Origin: JAGTVG01 sp963699805
Lineage (GTDB): Bacteria; Bacteroidota; Bacteroidia; Cytophagales; Cyclobacteriaceae
Reading direction: 5' to 3'
Length of the DNA: 64,000 bases
NCBI GenBank assembly: GCA_963699805.1
Contig: CAVOVH010000004.1
Coordinates: 558,001-622,000, forward strand
Positions 9,659 through 18,188 of this stretch are shown one piece after another. The notes under the pieces are model-generated. The model saw nothing but the letters and a program-made list of their open reading frames with translations. It ran no database searches and was not told the origin of the DNA. Position numbers and translations under genes: made by a program. Each line of letters begins with the position of its first letter. The stretch's first letter is position 1.

Positions 9659-9688
9659 TTTGCCGGATATAGCCCTTTTATATTTTTG
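9659..9688 (+). promoter_or_regulatory. Promoter with -33 TTTG and exact -7 TAnnTTTG
   Basis: TTTG at 9659-9662 and TATTTTTG at 9681-9688 with an 18-base spacer match the Bacteroidetes housekeeping promoter. Predicted start is near 9694. This is the best promoter match in the window and points directly into the short transcription unit ending at the terminator 9778-9804. Confidence 0.6.
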
Positions 9689-9693
9689 GCATG

Positions 9694-9804
9694 AATATTT
9701 CTATTTTATCTATACCAGGCCTCTTGGATAAAAAAATACTTGAGGTACATAGTAATAGGTTGGTTAGGTTGATTAGTAAGGGCTCCAAAGGGAGCCCTTT
9801 TTTT
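9694..9804 (+). ncRNA. Candidate small non-coding RNA (~110 nt)
   Basis: A transcript from the promoter at 9659-9688 to the terminator at 9778-9804 would be about 110 nt and contains no convincing gene. An open frame from 9691 runs through it, but it would read across the terminator hairpin and T-run. The RNA could form a small stem at 9713-9725 (CCAGG against CTTGG) and has a GU-rich single-stranded stretch around 9757-9776 (GGTTGGTTAGG). It matches no RNA family that I can recognise with confidence. An alternative is a terminated leader for the short membrane peptide at 9826. Confidence 0.45.
9778..9804 (+). terminator. Rho-independent terminator
   Basis: GGGCTCC (9780-9786), loop AAAG, GGAGCCC (9791-9797), then seven T. 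Flanking A-A pairs with the first T residues extend the stem to 9 bp. It is the clearest intrinsic terminator in the window. Confidence 0.85.
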
Positions 9805-9825
9805 AGACTCCTGAAAAAATTTTTA

Positions 9826-9972
9826 ATGCTACATTTACTCCAAATACGAAGAATCCGGTTGTTCCTTTTCCTGATTTTAATGCTGGCAGGTTTTACAGCT
9901 CATTTTTATAAATATAACCAGCTCCTTCCTGATCAATTGATGAAAATTATCACACTTATTAAAAACCGGTAA
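9826..9972 (+). CDS. Possible short single-span membrane peptide
   Basis: A 48-codon frame starting at ATG 9826, just after the terminator. The peptide has a basic start (Q-I-R-R-I-R), one strongly hydrophobic segment of about 15 residues (L-F-L-F-L-I-L-M-L-A-G-F) and a short polar tail ending K-N-R. The shape is that of a small membrane protein, but there is no recognised family and no promoter of its own; read-through of the terminator would be needed. It may be chance. Confidence 0.25.
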   Translation: MLHLLQIRRIRLFLFLILMLAGFTAHFYKYNQLLPDQLMKIITLIKNR

Positions 9973-9989
9973 TTAATAGACTGAGCTTA

Positions 9990-11426
9990 TCAGGATTCTT
10001 TCTCTTCAATTTCTATCATACGATTGATAAAATCCTCAATCTGTTCAACACCGATCCGTTTGGCAATAATTTCCTTATCCTTATTCAATACATAGATCGT
10101 GGGAGTACTCTTGATGTCGTATTCGGTCCTGAAATTGCTTTGCAGATAAGGATCAGCGGCATTTATACATGACAGGTGGTTATCCCTGATATAACTTTTC
10201 CACTTTTCAATATCCGTCACCGTGCAGGCTGCAATTACTTCCACATTCTTTTGTTTAAGCCGTTCATAACTGTTTCTCAACTGGGGAGTGGCCTTTTTAC
10301 AATGCCCGCAATCAGGATCATAGAAATACAGAACGATAAACCGGCTATTAATGGAACTCAGACGGATAGGCCTCATAAGGGTATCTCTTAATACCATTTC
10401 TGGCGCTATATTACCCACCAGGTTGGGTTTCAACTCTTTTACCCGTTTCTCAAATTTTGCTACCAGGGATGAATCAGCCCAGTATGCCTTTCCCTTCAGA
10501 TAATAATTCTCGGCGAGGTAAACGAATACCCGTTCCATGCCCATGATGTTTGACGTCTCATATTTATTGGTCAGCTTAACCAGCATATAGCGGAAGGTTT
10601 CTTCATTATTCCCTGCCGCTTTCAATAAATAATCAACTCCTTTATTAATTGAATCGGGATGTTGATAGGTGAGCTTTTCAGTATATTCATCTACTTTGGG
10701 CTGATATAAGGGCGTTCTTAACAAGGAAGGATCTGAAAGATCGAAATGATCAAAAAAATGATTTTTATAATAATAAAACTGAAAAGATTTATCGGATACT
10801 TCACCCTGTTCATTTCTCGGAGGATCCGGAACCTGTGGCTTCTTCATGGCAAGGACTAATTTTGCAACAAATGTTCCGGGATTATTATCGATGATATTTT
10901 TCTGAAAGTCCTCAATTTCTTTTCCAATATCAGCCAGCTGTCCTTTCAATTTCGTAATCTGATCAGCATGCTGGTTCGGATCCAAGCCATTGATGTTATC
11001 ACTGATCTCCTTAGATAATTGCTGTTTTTCCGCCATGAATTGCTGGAATTTATTAAAAAGTTCATTTTCTCTGGAGCCGCTGATTTCCATATGTTTCATG
11101 AGGTCAGTCGTATCGGTTTTCATGCTGAATTTCTGCTCATTAATAATGATCTCAAAATAAACCGAAGGAGAATAGACAAAATAGATCCCGGGTTTCAGAT
11201 CTTCTGATCCTTTGAAATGAAGTACACTATTTTTCGATACCCGGCTTGTATCCTTCACAAATTTCTGATCCCCAAAATGATACCCCAGGTAAGCTACCGT
11301 ATCCGGAAAATGATCAATTTCAACCGTAATATCAAAACCCTGGTCTGTGCTTTCCCCACTTGCCTTGCCGACCAGGATCCATGAAAATATAACCATTAAG
11401 GGGATTAATATTTTATTTTTATTCAT
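9990..11426 (-). CDS. Secreted TlpA-like thioredoxin-fold protein with N-terminal DUF4369-type domain
   Basis: About 478 residues from the ATG at 11426, chosen because it begins a signal peptide (K-N-K, then a hydrophobic core ending near residue 24). Residues ~30-120 resemble the DUF4369 beta domain common in Bacteroidetes thiol-disulfide proteins. The middle (120-335) is helical with a coiled-coil-like Q/K-rich part. The C-terminal ~130 residues are a redoxin/TlpA domain with the C373-G-H-C376 active site in D-P-D-C-G-H-C-K-K. It probably acts in the periplasm or at the outer face of the membrane in disulfide reduction or isomerisation. It stands alone. Confidence 0.85.
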   Translation of the reverse strand: MNKNKILIPLMVIFSWILVGKASGESTDQGFDITVEIDHFPDTVAYLGYHFGDQKFVKDTSRVSKNSVLHFKGSEDLKPGIYFVYSPSVYFEIIINEQKFSMKTDTTDLMKHMEISGSRENELFNKFQQFMAEKQQLSKEISDNINGLDPNQHADQITKLKGQLADIGKEIEDFQKNIIDNNPGTFVAKLVLAMKKPQVPDPPRNEQGEVSDKSFQFYYYKNHFFDHFDLSDPSLLRTPLYQPKVDEYTEKLTYQHPDSINKGVDYLLKAAGNNEETFRYMLVKLTNKYETSNIMGMERVFVYLAENYYLKGKAYWADSSLVAKFEKRVKELKPNLVGNIAPEMVLRDTLMRPIRLSSINSRFIVLYFYDPDCGHCKKATPQLRNSYERLKQKNVEVIAACTVTDIEKWKSYIRDNHLSCINAADPYLQSNFRTEYDIKSTPTIYVLNKDKEIIAKRIGVEQIEDFINRMIEIEEKES

Positions 11427-11482
11427 AACTGCCACTTTCAATTCCAAAAAGTAAAATTACTTTATTTAAAATTTATTACTAA

Positions 11483-11653
11483 ATGAACGCTCAATCTATC
11501 CACTATGTTACAATTGGATACACAATAATGATACCATCTGATTGGTTATCAAAATTAAAATACAGTTATGTCAACATGTTACAGGGAATTCTGGCAAACA
11601 TAAGTTCAGATAACCGGACAATCAATGCCTTTCAGCGGCATTTAACTCTTTAA
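11483..11653 (+). CDS. Possible 56-codon open reading frame, function unknown
   Basis: A short frame in the gap between the thioredoxin-like gene and nfeD, opposite in strand to both, starting ATG 11483 and ending four bases into the nfeD 3' end. The predicted peptide is soluble, with no signal or membrane segment and no recognised motif. I list it because it fills most of an otherwise empty 220-base gap; it may be chance. Confidence 0.15.
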   Translation: MNAQSIHYVTIGYTIMIPSDWLSKLKYSYVNMLQGILANISSDNRTINAFQRHLTL

Positions 11654-13005
11654 GGTTGATCCTGATCTGTTTTTCTTCTGACTTTTAATGAAGTGCCTTC
11701 TTCACTCACGACGATGATTTCTTCATCTCTTTGAATATAATCCCCGCGGGTATATGCATCATAAAGCACATCATCTATAATTACTTTGCCGCTGGGGCGG
11801 AGTACGGTATAGGCTTTACCATGTTTTCCAAGCAGAGATTGTTCCTTGAAATTGGAAGTATATCCTTCCGTACTGTCCTGAACGGTCTGCAGGGCAATCC
11901 GTTTGAAAAATCGCGTGTTGGTGAGCCGGACTCCGCCAAAAAACATCAGAATGATACTGCCAAATAGCCCTATAAGTATGGCGATAACGGCCTGAAAAAT
12001 TTCATTTGTTTTTACAAAGGAAAAATCCAGCAGATCATTATTCAACATCACCAGGATGAGAGATCCTATGGTCAATATCAGTCCTCCGATACCAGCGATT
12101 CCAAAACCGGGAATTATAAAAATTTCAAGCGCAAGGAGGATTACCCCTACAATAAACATAATGATCTCCCAGTTTTCAGCGAGTCCGTTTAAATAATACG
12201 GTATAAAATAAAGGAGGGTGGCTGTCACGGCAGCGAGTAAGGGAAATCCGATCCCGGGAGTCTGCAATTCAAAATAAATTCCACCCAGGATAACCAGGAT
12301 CAATATCCCACTGACTATGGGATTCAGGAATATCCGGATTATTTTTTCTGCCCCTGATAACTTGAATTCCTCTAGCGTATAATTCTCTATATTGTATTTT
12401 GCGAGTAATTCATCAATATCATTGACTTCCCCTTCACAAAAACCATATTTAATCGCTTCGGAGGTGGAGAAGGTAATGACTTCCCCCGCGGTGGTAATGC
12501 CATCGATCTCAAGATCCTCATCCACCATGGCTTCAGCAATCCTGGGATCACGGCCAGTGGCCTCCGCGGTAGAGCGCATGATCGAACGCATGTAGGATTG
12601 ATATTTGTCGGGTGCTGCCGAACCATCCTGGGTCACTACCGTGGCTGCCCCTATACTGCTCCCGCTGGTCATATAAATACTGTCGCAGGCGATTGCGATC
12701 AGGGCTCCTGCTGAGGCTGCATTTTTGTTGATAAATACCCATACTGGCTTGGGATATTCTAGGATCCGAGTCCTGATTTCATCGGCATCATTTAAGGCAC
12801 CTCCATAAGTATCCATCTTTATAATGATGAGATCTGCCCCTATATCAGTTGCATGATCCAGTGCCAGCTCCGTGTAACGGTTCATCCGCGGATCGATTTC
12901 TGCATCGATTTCCATGGTCATAATTTTCTCCTGTGCCATAAGATGGATGCCTGGCAAGATCAAAAAAATGAAACATATAAATATATATTCAGGGAATTTC
13001 ATCAT
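11650..13005 (-). CDS. NfeD family membrane protein with ClpP-class serine protease domain
   Basis: Full-length NfeD (about 451 residues from ATG 13005; an upstream in-frame start at 13134 would add a weakly coding N-terminus). Signal/anchor segment, then a ClpP-like protease domain with nucleophile S98 in N-A-A-S-A-G-A and probable dyad lysine K134 in D-K-Y-Q-S, matching the Ser-Lys arrangement of the archaeal 1510-N protease. Four to five membrane helices follow (residues ~215-370), then a C-terminal OB-fold (NfeD-C) domain. Such proteases are linked to stomatin/flotillin membrane scaffolds; here the flotillin-like gene is at 34984 with its own short NfeD, so this copy is unlinked. Confidence 0.9.
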   Translation of the reverse strand: MMKFPEYIFICFIFLILPGIHLMAQEKIMTMEIDAEIDPRMNRYTELALDHATDIGADLIIIKMDTYGGALNDADEIRTRILEYPKPVWVFINKNAASAGALIAIACDSIYMTSGSSIGAATVVTQDGSAAPDKYQSYMRSIMRSTAEATGRDPRIAEAMVDEDLEIDGITTAGEVITFSTSEAIKYGFCEGEVNDIDELLAKYNIENYTLEEFKLSGAEKIIRIFLNPIVSGILILVILGGIYFELQTPGIGFPLLAAVTATLLYFIPYYLNGLAENWEIIMFIVGVILLALEIFIIPGFGIAGIGGLILTIGSLILVMLNNDLLDFSFVKTNEIFQAVIAILIGLFGSIILMFFGGVRLTNTRFFKRIALQTVQDSTEGYTSNFKEQSLLGKHGKAYTVLRPSGKVIIDDVLYDAYTRGDYIQRDEEIIVVSEEGTSLKVRRKTDQDQP

Positions 13006-13508
13006 GAAATGTTCAAAATGCTTTTTAAAAGTATCCAATTTTGATGAAAATATATATAATTTGTAGGGGTTAAAAATAATAATTAATATCTTCTCCATTG
13101 ATTTCACGGAGGTTTGTTCCTGATAATAATCCAATCAGATTAAAAAACATAAAGGATCATGCTTGAAAAGGGATCTGGAGTTGTTTTATTCATTAAATAG
13201 AACCTTTTTTACTGGCATCTGAATAATGATAAAATTTCATAGGATCTTTATCAGATTCACACATACAGGGTCGTTGATTATTTTAGTGGGAGAATCCCGG
13301 ATCAACCAAAAACATTTGGATAAATCCCACGATTTTTTGGTGTAATTTTATAAAGTATTAATAAAAAAAGTGAAATTTTGTTACAGGAAAGAATAATTTG
13401 GATGTTAGCGTCTGATAAATTTCAATCCGGAATGAGTTTCATGAATGTCCTGGATGTTCACATAGAAATTTATTTTAAGATGAATAGCAGGCGTAAAGAA
13501 TAATTACC
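13006..13508. other. Intergenic region without a recognisable gene
   Basis: About 500 AT-rich bases between the divergent nfeD and LysM genes. Only short frames (under 45 codons) are present, none with a recognisable motif. I found no exact TAnnTTTG element oriented to either gene; both promoters presumably lie here. No repeats or strong hairpins were noticed. Confidence 0.5.
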
Positions 13509-14639
13509 ATGAAGCAATCAATCTCAACCATTATTATTTTTGCGATTTTATTCCTATTTCTTAAGCCTGCACAGGCAGGTATTATCCCGGCTGATTCGCT
13601 GGGGATCAGAAAAGTTGGAAACCAGTCATTTATTATCCACCGGGTTGAAAAAGGTGAAAATCTTTACAGATTATCTTTAAGATACGGCGTCGAGTTAAAT
13701 GATATTGTCAAAGCTAACCCCGGGGCGGATAAAAGTATCCAGGTCGGGCAGGAATTAAGGATACCATACAAATCAAATGTTGTGACGGCCCCGGTGACAG
13801 CTCCAGTATCAGCCCCCGCTCAACAACAGACCCAGAAACCTGTACAGACACAGACCCAAAATCCGCGGATAATCCCCCAAACACCTGCAACCGGCCGGAT
13901 CGTACATATAATAAAATCCGGTGAAACTTTGTTCAGCATTGCTGGGAAGTATAATGTAAGCGTTGATAATATAAAAAAATGGAATTCTTTGCGTTCAAAT
14001 ACGCTAACAATAGGAGACCAACTTACCATTTACCTGAATGCGGATCAGGCTGCTAAAATCAATGAACTGCAATCCATACGGGAAAATAATGGTAAGAAAG
14101 TACATGTTGTGAACCGGGGCGAGACTTTGTTCAGCATTGCCAATAATTACAATATCTCTACTGATGATATCATAAGCTGGAACAGGTTGGAGGATAATTC
14201 GATTTATGTGGGACAGGAACTGGTCATTGGATTTACTGATAGCCGGGAAGGAAATACAGTGATTACAAGTGAATTGAAGGTTGATGATTCAAGAAAGGAG
14301 GATGAGCAAGTGAAAAGAAAAGAAATGGAAGGAACCAATATGGTTAAGGTAGAAGACAAGGATGAATATAAAAAAATTACAGAAAAGGGCATTGCGAAGG
14401 TGATTGAAGGATCGGAAGAAACCAAAAAATATCTTGCCTTACACCGTAGCGCCCCGATCGGAACCATCATGCAGGTGAAAAATGACATGAATGATTTGAG
14501 TGTGTTTGTAAGAGTGATCGGGAAATTGCCTGAAACCGGGGATAATGCAAATATATTATTGAAAATATCAAAAACGGCCTATGACCGGCTGGGAGCCTAT
14601 GACAGTCAGTTCCCGGTCGAAATCACATATCATCCATAA
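13509..14639 (+). CDS. Secreted protein with three LysM repeats and a C-terminal RlpA-like domain
   Basis: Cell-wall-associated protein of 376 residues with a signal peptide (cleavage after A-Q-A near residue 23). LysM repeats at about 43-87, 132-176 and 198-242 each show the G-E-N/T-L-x-x-I/L-x-x-x-Y-x-V pattern and bind N-acetylglucosamine chains of peptidoglycan. Linkers are Pro/Gln/Thr-rich (residues 95-125). The last ~85 residues (G-I-A-K-V, A-P-I-G-T-I-M-Q-V, then F-V-R-V-I-G-K-L-P) resemble the double-psi beta barrel of RlpA-type proteins, but I see no catalytic aspartate motif, so it may bind rather than cleave glycan. The next gene follows after 14 bases. Confidence 0.88.
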   Translation: MKQSISTIIIFAILFLFLKPAQAGIIPADSLGIRKVGNQSFIIHRVEKGENLYRLSLRYGVELNDIVKANPGADKSIQVGQELRIPYKSNVVTAPVTAPVSAPAQQQTQKPVQTQTQNPRIIPQTPATGRIVHIIKSGETLFSIAGKYNVSVDNIKKWNSLRSNTLTIGDQLTIYLNADQAAKINELQSIRENNGKKVHVVNRGETLFSIANNYNISTDDIISWNRLEDNSIYVGQELVIGFTDSREGNTVITSELKVDDSRKEDEQVKRKEMEGTNMVKVEDKDEYKKITEKGIAKVIEGSEETKKYLALHRSAPIGTIMQVKNDMNDLSVFVRVIGKLPETGDNANILLKISKTAYDRLGAYDSQFPVEITYHP

Positions 14640-14653
14640 TACACGGGGATTTT

Positions 14654-15420
14654 ATGTCTCATATGGAAAGTCTTAAGCATTTCCTGGAAGAGAAATATAT
14701 TCAGTATAACCAGGCCGGTTTCATCGAGAATGACCCGGTTTGTGTTCCGCATCACTTTAAAAAAAGACAGGATATTGAAATCGCAGGATTATTTGCAGCG
14801 ATTCTTGCCTGGGGTCAAAGAAAGACAATCATTGGTAAAAGTCTTGAACTCATGCAATGGATGGATTTTTCGCCCCATGATTATATATTAAATCATAGCG
14901 TGGCTGATCTTAAAAAATTTACAGGTTTTAAACACAGAACTTTCAATGCAACAGATGCCCTCTATTTCATATATTTTCTAAACCAATATTACCGTAAAAA
15001 CCAATCCCTGGAGGATCTATTTATTCCCAGGAAAGAGGATCGATCGGTCGAAAAAGGACTCATTCATTTTCACAATTCCTTCTTCGACCTTGAGGAAGCC
15101 CCGCCAAGAACAAAAAAACACATCCCCACACCGGAAAGAAAATCGACCTGTAAGAGATTGAATATGTATTTAAGATGGATGGTGAGAAAAGATGATCATG
15201 GGGTCGATTTTGGATTATGGAATAGGATTAATCCGGCTCACCTCATTTGCCCAGTCGACCTGCATGTGGACCGTGTTGCCGGCATATGGGATTGATCTCC
15301 GGAAAGCAAACGGATTGGTATACAGCCCTGCAATTGACCGAAAACCTGAAAGAAATAGATCCGGAGGATCCTGTAAAGTATGATTTGCTTTGTTTGGATG
15401 GGAGTGATTGAAAAGTTGGC
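14654..15420 (+). CDS. TIGR02757 family (DUF2400) protein, frame broken by three apparent single-base deletions
   Basis: Conserved Bacteroidetes protein of unknown function, usually about 255 residues; similarity to HhH-type DNA-repair proteins has been noted for DUF2400. The first frame (14654-15295) gives 213 residues including L-A-W-G-Q-R-K-T and C-P-V-D-L-H-V-D-R-V-A. It stops, but the family sequence continues in another frame (G-L-I-S-G-K-Q-T-D-W, then D-P-E-D-P-V-K-Y-D) and again shifts to F-A-L-F-G and G-V-I-E-K. One missing base each at ~15280 (GCCGG), ~15384 (GATTTGC) and ~15398 (GGATGG) restores the reading. The exact stop is uncertain. Probably an intact gene with sequence errors; a recent pseudogene is the alternative. 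Confidence 0.8.
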
Positions 15421-15422
15421 TT

Positions 15423-16061
15423 TTAAAGCCAATGAGCCGGATCCATTCTCCATGCTTTTAATTGATCCACTTCATCAGTCATGATATACCCTGCACGCAG
15501 GGCAACATCGATCAACACCTCATAATCACTCAGGGAGTAAAAGGGTAATTCATTTTTTTCAAAAAGGATCACAGATTGCTGAAATGCATAACTGAAAATT
15601 GAGGCCATTCCTAATACCTCCACACCCGCGTTTCGCAATGCTTCGATGGCATTCATGGAACTTCCTCCAGTGGAAACAAGATCTTCGATCACCACCACAC
15701 GCTGTCCCGCCTTGGTTCTCCCTTCAATCTGGTTGGATAAACCATGCTCCTTGGGTTTAGCTCTTACATAAAGAAAAGGCAAACCAAGATGATCGGCCAC
15801 CAGGGCCCCCTGTGGGATGCCCGCTGTGGCAACCCCGGCGATGGCTTCCACCATTTTAAACTTATTCCTGATCAGGTTGATCAATTCATTTTTTATGTAT
15901 GTACGGATCTGAGGGTAAGATAATGAAATGCGATTATCACAGTAAATAGGTGATTTCCATCCGGATGCCCACGAAAAGGGATCGTCCAGGTTGATCCTGA
16001 TGGCTTCAATTTCAAGCAGATACCGGGCCACCTGTTCTGAAACTGGGATTTGCTCACTCAT
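15423..16061 (-). CDS. pyrE: Orotate phosphoribosyltransferase
   Basis: Makes orotidine monophosphate from orotate and PRPP in pyrimidine synthesis. The 212-residue protein has the PRPP-binding motif V-V-V-I-E-D-L-V-S-T-G-G-S at about residues 119-131 and the catalytic loop region with K-P-K-E-H-G near residue 102-107. Start ATG at 16061. An exact -7 element lies only four bases upstream, implying a very short leader or leaderless mRNA. It converges on the TIGR02757 gene. Confidence 0.95.
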   Translation of the reverse strand: MSEQIPVSEQVARYLLEIEAIRINLDDPFSWASGWKSPIYCDNRISLSYPQIRTYIKNELINLIRNKFKMVEAIAGVATAGIPQGALVADHLGLPFLYVRAKPKEHGLSNQIEGRTKAGQRVVVIEDLVSTGGSSMNAIEALRNAGVEVLGMASIFSYAFQQSVILFEKNELPFYSLSDYEVLIDVALRAGYIMTDEVDQLKAWRMDPAHWL

Positions 16062-16065
16062 GAGA

Positions 16066-16073
16066 CAAATTTA
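16066..16073 (-). promoter_or_regulatory. Promoter -7 element of pyrE
   Basis: On the minus strand this reads TAAATTTG, an exact TAnnTTTG. A transcription start 6-7 bases downstream would fall on or next to the pyrE ATG, so the message could be leaderless. Confidence 0.45.
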
Positions 16074-16163
16074 AGTGATTTAAGAATTTTTACTAGGTGA
16101 TTTAAATCAATTTATCCTATTTTAGAGCGAAATAAAATTTGGATATGTTGATTGCCAGCTTTT

Positions 16164-16847
16164 ATGAAAATATTTATTAACGACATCCCTTTCCGGATCG
16201 TTCCGTCAACAAAAAATGTTACCCTTAAAAATTATGATGTAATTGTGACGGAAGCTACCGAAAAGATTGATTTTAATACCTTTCACGACGATGTGCTGAT
16301 AAAACATGCATCAAGGCTGATCATCCATGAATACCTGCAGCTTCTAAAATCAAAAAGCAATAAAAAAGTGGATTCAATCACTTTTCAGGTAGATAATTAT
16401 AAAGAAGCCATCGAATTTATCAAAACTGAATATACTTTCATTAAAGCAGCAGGTGGACTTGTTGAGCATGAAGGGCATATTTTACTGATTTACCGGTTGA
16501 AAAAATGGGATTTACCGAAAGGTAAAATGGATTCCAAGGAAGGCCCCGAAAATACGGCGGTCAGGGAAGTGGAAGAAGAATGCAATATCAAGGTTAAATT
16601 GGGAGAAAAGATCTGTAATACTTACCATACCTATAAAAGGAATGGAAAAAATATTTTGAAAAAAACCTACTGGTACCAAATGGATTGCCTGGATGGTTCC
16701 AACCTAAAACCCCAGAAAGAAGAAAATATTGAGGAAGTCAGATGGATGACGCATGGGGAAGTTCATGCAGCACTTTACAATTCCTATCCTTCGATCCGGC
16801 AGGTTTTCCGCAAGTATTACAAAAAAAAATCGGATCAAAGATCATAA
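16164..16847 (+). CDS. Nudix hydrolase with N-terminal extension
   Basis: A 227-residue protein. The Nudix domain occupies residues ~95-220 with the box G-K-M-D-S-K-E-G-P-E-N-T-A-V-R-E-V-E-E-E-C at about 115-136, which binds Mg and hydrolyses a nucleoside-diphosphate-linked substrate that cannot be deduced. The first ~90 residues form a separate domain seen in Bacteroidetes Nudix proteins and have no recognised motif. ATG 16164 is preferred to TTG 16152. Its 3' end overlaps that of coaD by 13 bases on the opposite strand. Confidence 0.9.
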   Translation: MKIFINDIPFRIVPSTKNVTLKNYDVIVTEATEKIDFNTFHDDVLIKHASRLIIHEYLQLLKSKSNKKVDSITFQVDNYKEAIEFIKTEYTFIKAAGGLVEHEGHILLIYRLKKWDLPKGKMDSKEGPENTAVREVEEECNIKVKLGEKICNTYHTYKRNGKNILKKTYWYQMDCLDGSNLKPQKEENIEEVRWMTHGEVHAALYNSYPSIRQVFRKYYKKKSDQRS

Positions 16848-17287
16848 GGCAGGAATTCATCAACAGAGCCCTCGTACTGATGTACTTCACGTATGATCGA
16901 AGAACTGATGGATGCATATTTTGGAGAGGTAATCAAAAAGACTGTTTCCAGTTCATGATTCAGATGTTGATTCATCTGAGCAATACTGTTTTCATATTCA
17001 AAATCGGTGGTATTTCTCAGTCCGCGTAATAAATACCTAGCACCGTGCTTTTTCGCCACCGTAGCAGTTAAACCCTGATAGGTGATCACCTGGATATTGT
17101 CGTATTTTTCAAAGGTCAGATTGATCCGGTTCAGCATTAATTCAAGTGGAAAATATCGTTGTTTTTTGGTATTCTGACCTATTGCAATAATGATTCGATC
17201 GAATAAATTAAGCCCTCTGATCACAATATCATAGTGACCCATCGTAAATGGATCAAAGGATCCGGGGAAAAGGGCTACTTTTTCCAT
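16835..17287 (-). CDS. coaD: Phosphopantetheine adenylyltransferase
   Basis: Penultimate step of coenzyme A synthesis: adenylates 4'-phosphopantetheine to dephospho-CoA. The 150-residue nucleotidyltransferase shows the T-M-G-H motif (T15 to H18), R-G-L-R-N-T-T-D-F-E-Y-E in the middle, and the C-terminal I-S-S-S-I-I-R-E motif. Last gene of a three-gene minus-strand operon (19.0 to 16.8 kb), 7 bases after DUF3822. Confidence 0.96.
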   Translation of the reverse strand: MEKVALFPGSFDPFTMGHYDIVIRGLNLFDRIIIAIGQNTKKQRYFPLELMLNRINLTFEKYDNIQVITYQGLTATVAKKHGARYLLRGLRNTTDFEYENSIAQMNQHLNHELETVFLITSPKYASISSSIIREVHQYEGSVDEFLPYDL

Positions 17288-17294
17288 GGATTAT

Positions 17295-18185
17295 CTAAAG
17301 ATGATTGAAACTCAGGAGGTCAAAATAGTGATGTTCAGGGATCTCATCGAACACATAGCTTAGAGAAAGATCAGCAGGGCGCTCACCGATTTTTAAGGTA
17401 GGATATTTAGATTTCAAACTGTTAAAATGTTTCGAATGCTGATGGAGATATCCCCAGATATAAAATTGATCCTGTTGAGGATCCACTGAATATTCGTTAA
17501 CGACAAATCCAATGAATCTAAAATAATCATCAAAGGATTTAATTGGATATTGATTATAGAATTGAAATTTCCCATCCTTGAGATAGACAATATGCATGAC
17601 GAATCTGTCAAGGTACAAAGCCATGACTTTTCCACTGGTTCCGGAAAAATAGTGTTGAAATCCTTCGATAAAGGAGCTGCTCTGATGATAGAAATGTATC
17701 TCCTTGTGTGGATAGGTTTGTTTTGTTAAAAAATGAATGACCCCTTTATTTACAGCAAATGCATTGGTCATTCCCATGGGTGCATTGACATGATGAAAAA
17801 AGATCTCCTGCGAAGCATCCACCGAGGTATTCAGCTTGATATAATCCTGAATATTTTCGTTCTGATAGAGTTCTGATGGAATCAGTGAGAACTTTTTATT
17901 TTTTACCATAACCTTGATCTGGTTCCAGAATCCGGCCAGCAAGAGATGATGGTCATCGAAAAGACATTCGAGATAATCCACACGTTCTTCATGACTGGTA
18001 ACGCCAGGCATTACATAATCCTCAACCAACATGATTTTGTTCTTCCGGCTATCAGTGATGCAAACCTGCATATCACTGAAGCCAACCTGTAGCAATAAAT
18101 TATAATGCTCCAGATTATCAATGTCGAATTTGGGATCTTTTTCTTTACGTACTAATTTGAATTGTATAGATGATATGGTCAACAA
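17295..18185 (-). CDS. DUF3822 family protein
   Basis: Conserved Bacteroidetes protein of 296 residues with no known activity; the fold is likely related to actin-like ATPases of the FtsA/pilus type, but no ATP-binding motif is obvious by eye. No signal peptide or membrane helix. It lies between a membrane-anchored hypothetical protein (3 bases upstream) and coaD (7 bases downstream), a neighbourhood I know from other Bacteroidetes, often together with the rRNA methyltransferase rsmD. Confidence 0.82.
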   Translation of the reverse strand: MLTISSIQFKLVRKEKDPKFDIDNLEHYNLLLQVGFSDMQVCITDSRKNKIMLVEDYVMPGVTSHEERVDYLECLFDDHHLLLAGFWNQIKVMVKNKKFSLIPSELYQNENIQDYIKLNTSVDASQEIFFHHVNAPMGMTNAFAVNKGVIHFLTKQTYPHKEIHFYHQSSSFIEGFQHYFSGTSGKVMALYLDRFVMHIVYLKDGKFQFYNQYPIKSFDDYFRFIGFVVNEYSVDPQQDQFYIWGYLHQHSKHFNSLKSKYPTLKIGERPADLSLSYVFDEIPEHHYFDLLSFNHL

Positions 18186-18188
18186 AAT

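Noticed and set aside
9691..9972. A 93-codon frame covering the promoter-proximal RNA and the terminator
   Set aside because: It would be translated straight through a strong intrinsic terminator; only the part after 9826 has protein-like features.
13226..13345. A 39-codon frame in the gap before the LysM gene
   Set aside because: No motif, no signal and ordinary AT-rich composition; most likely chance.
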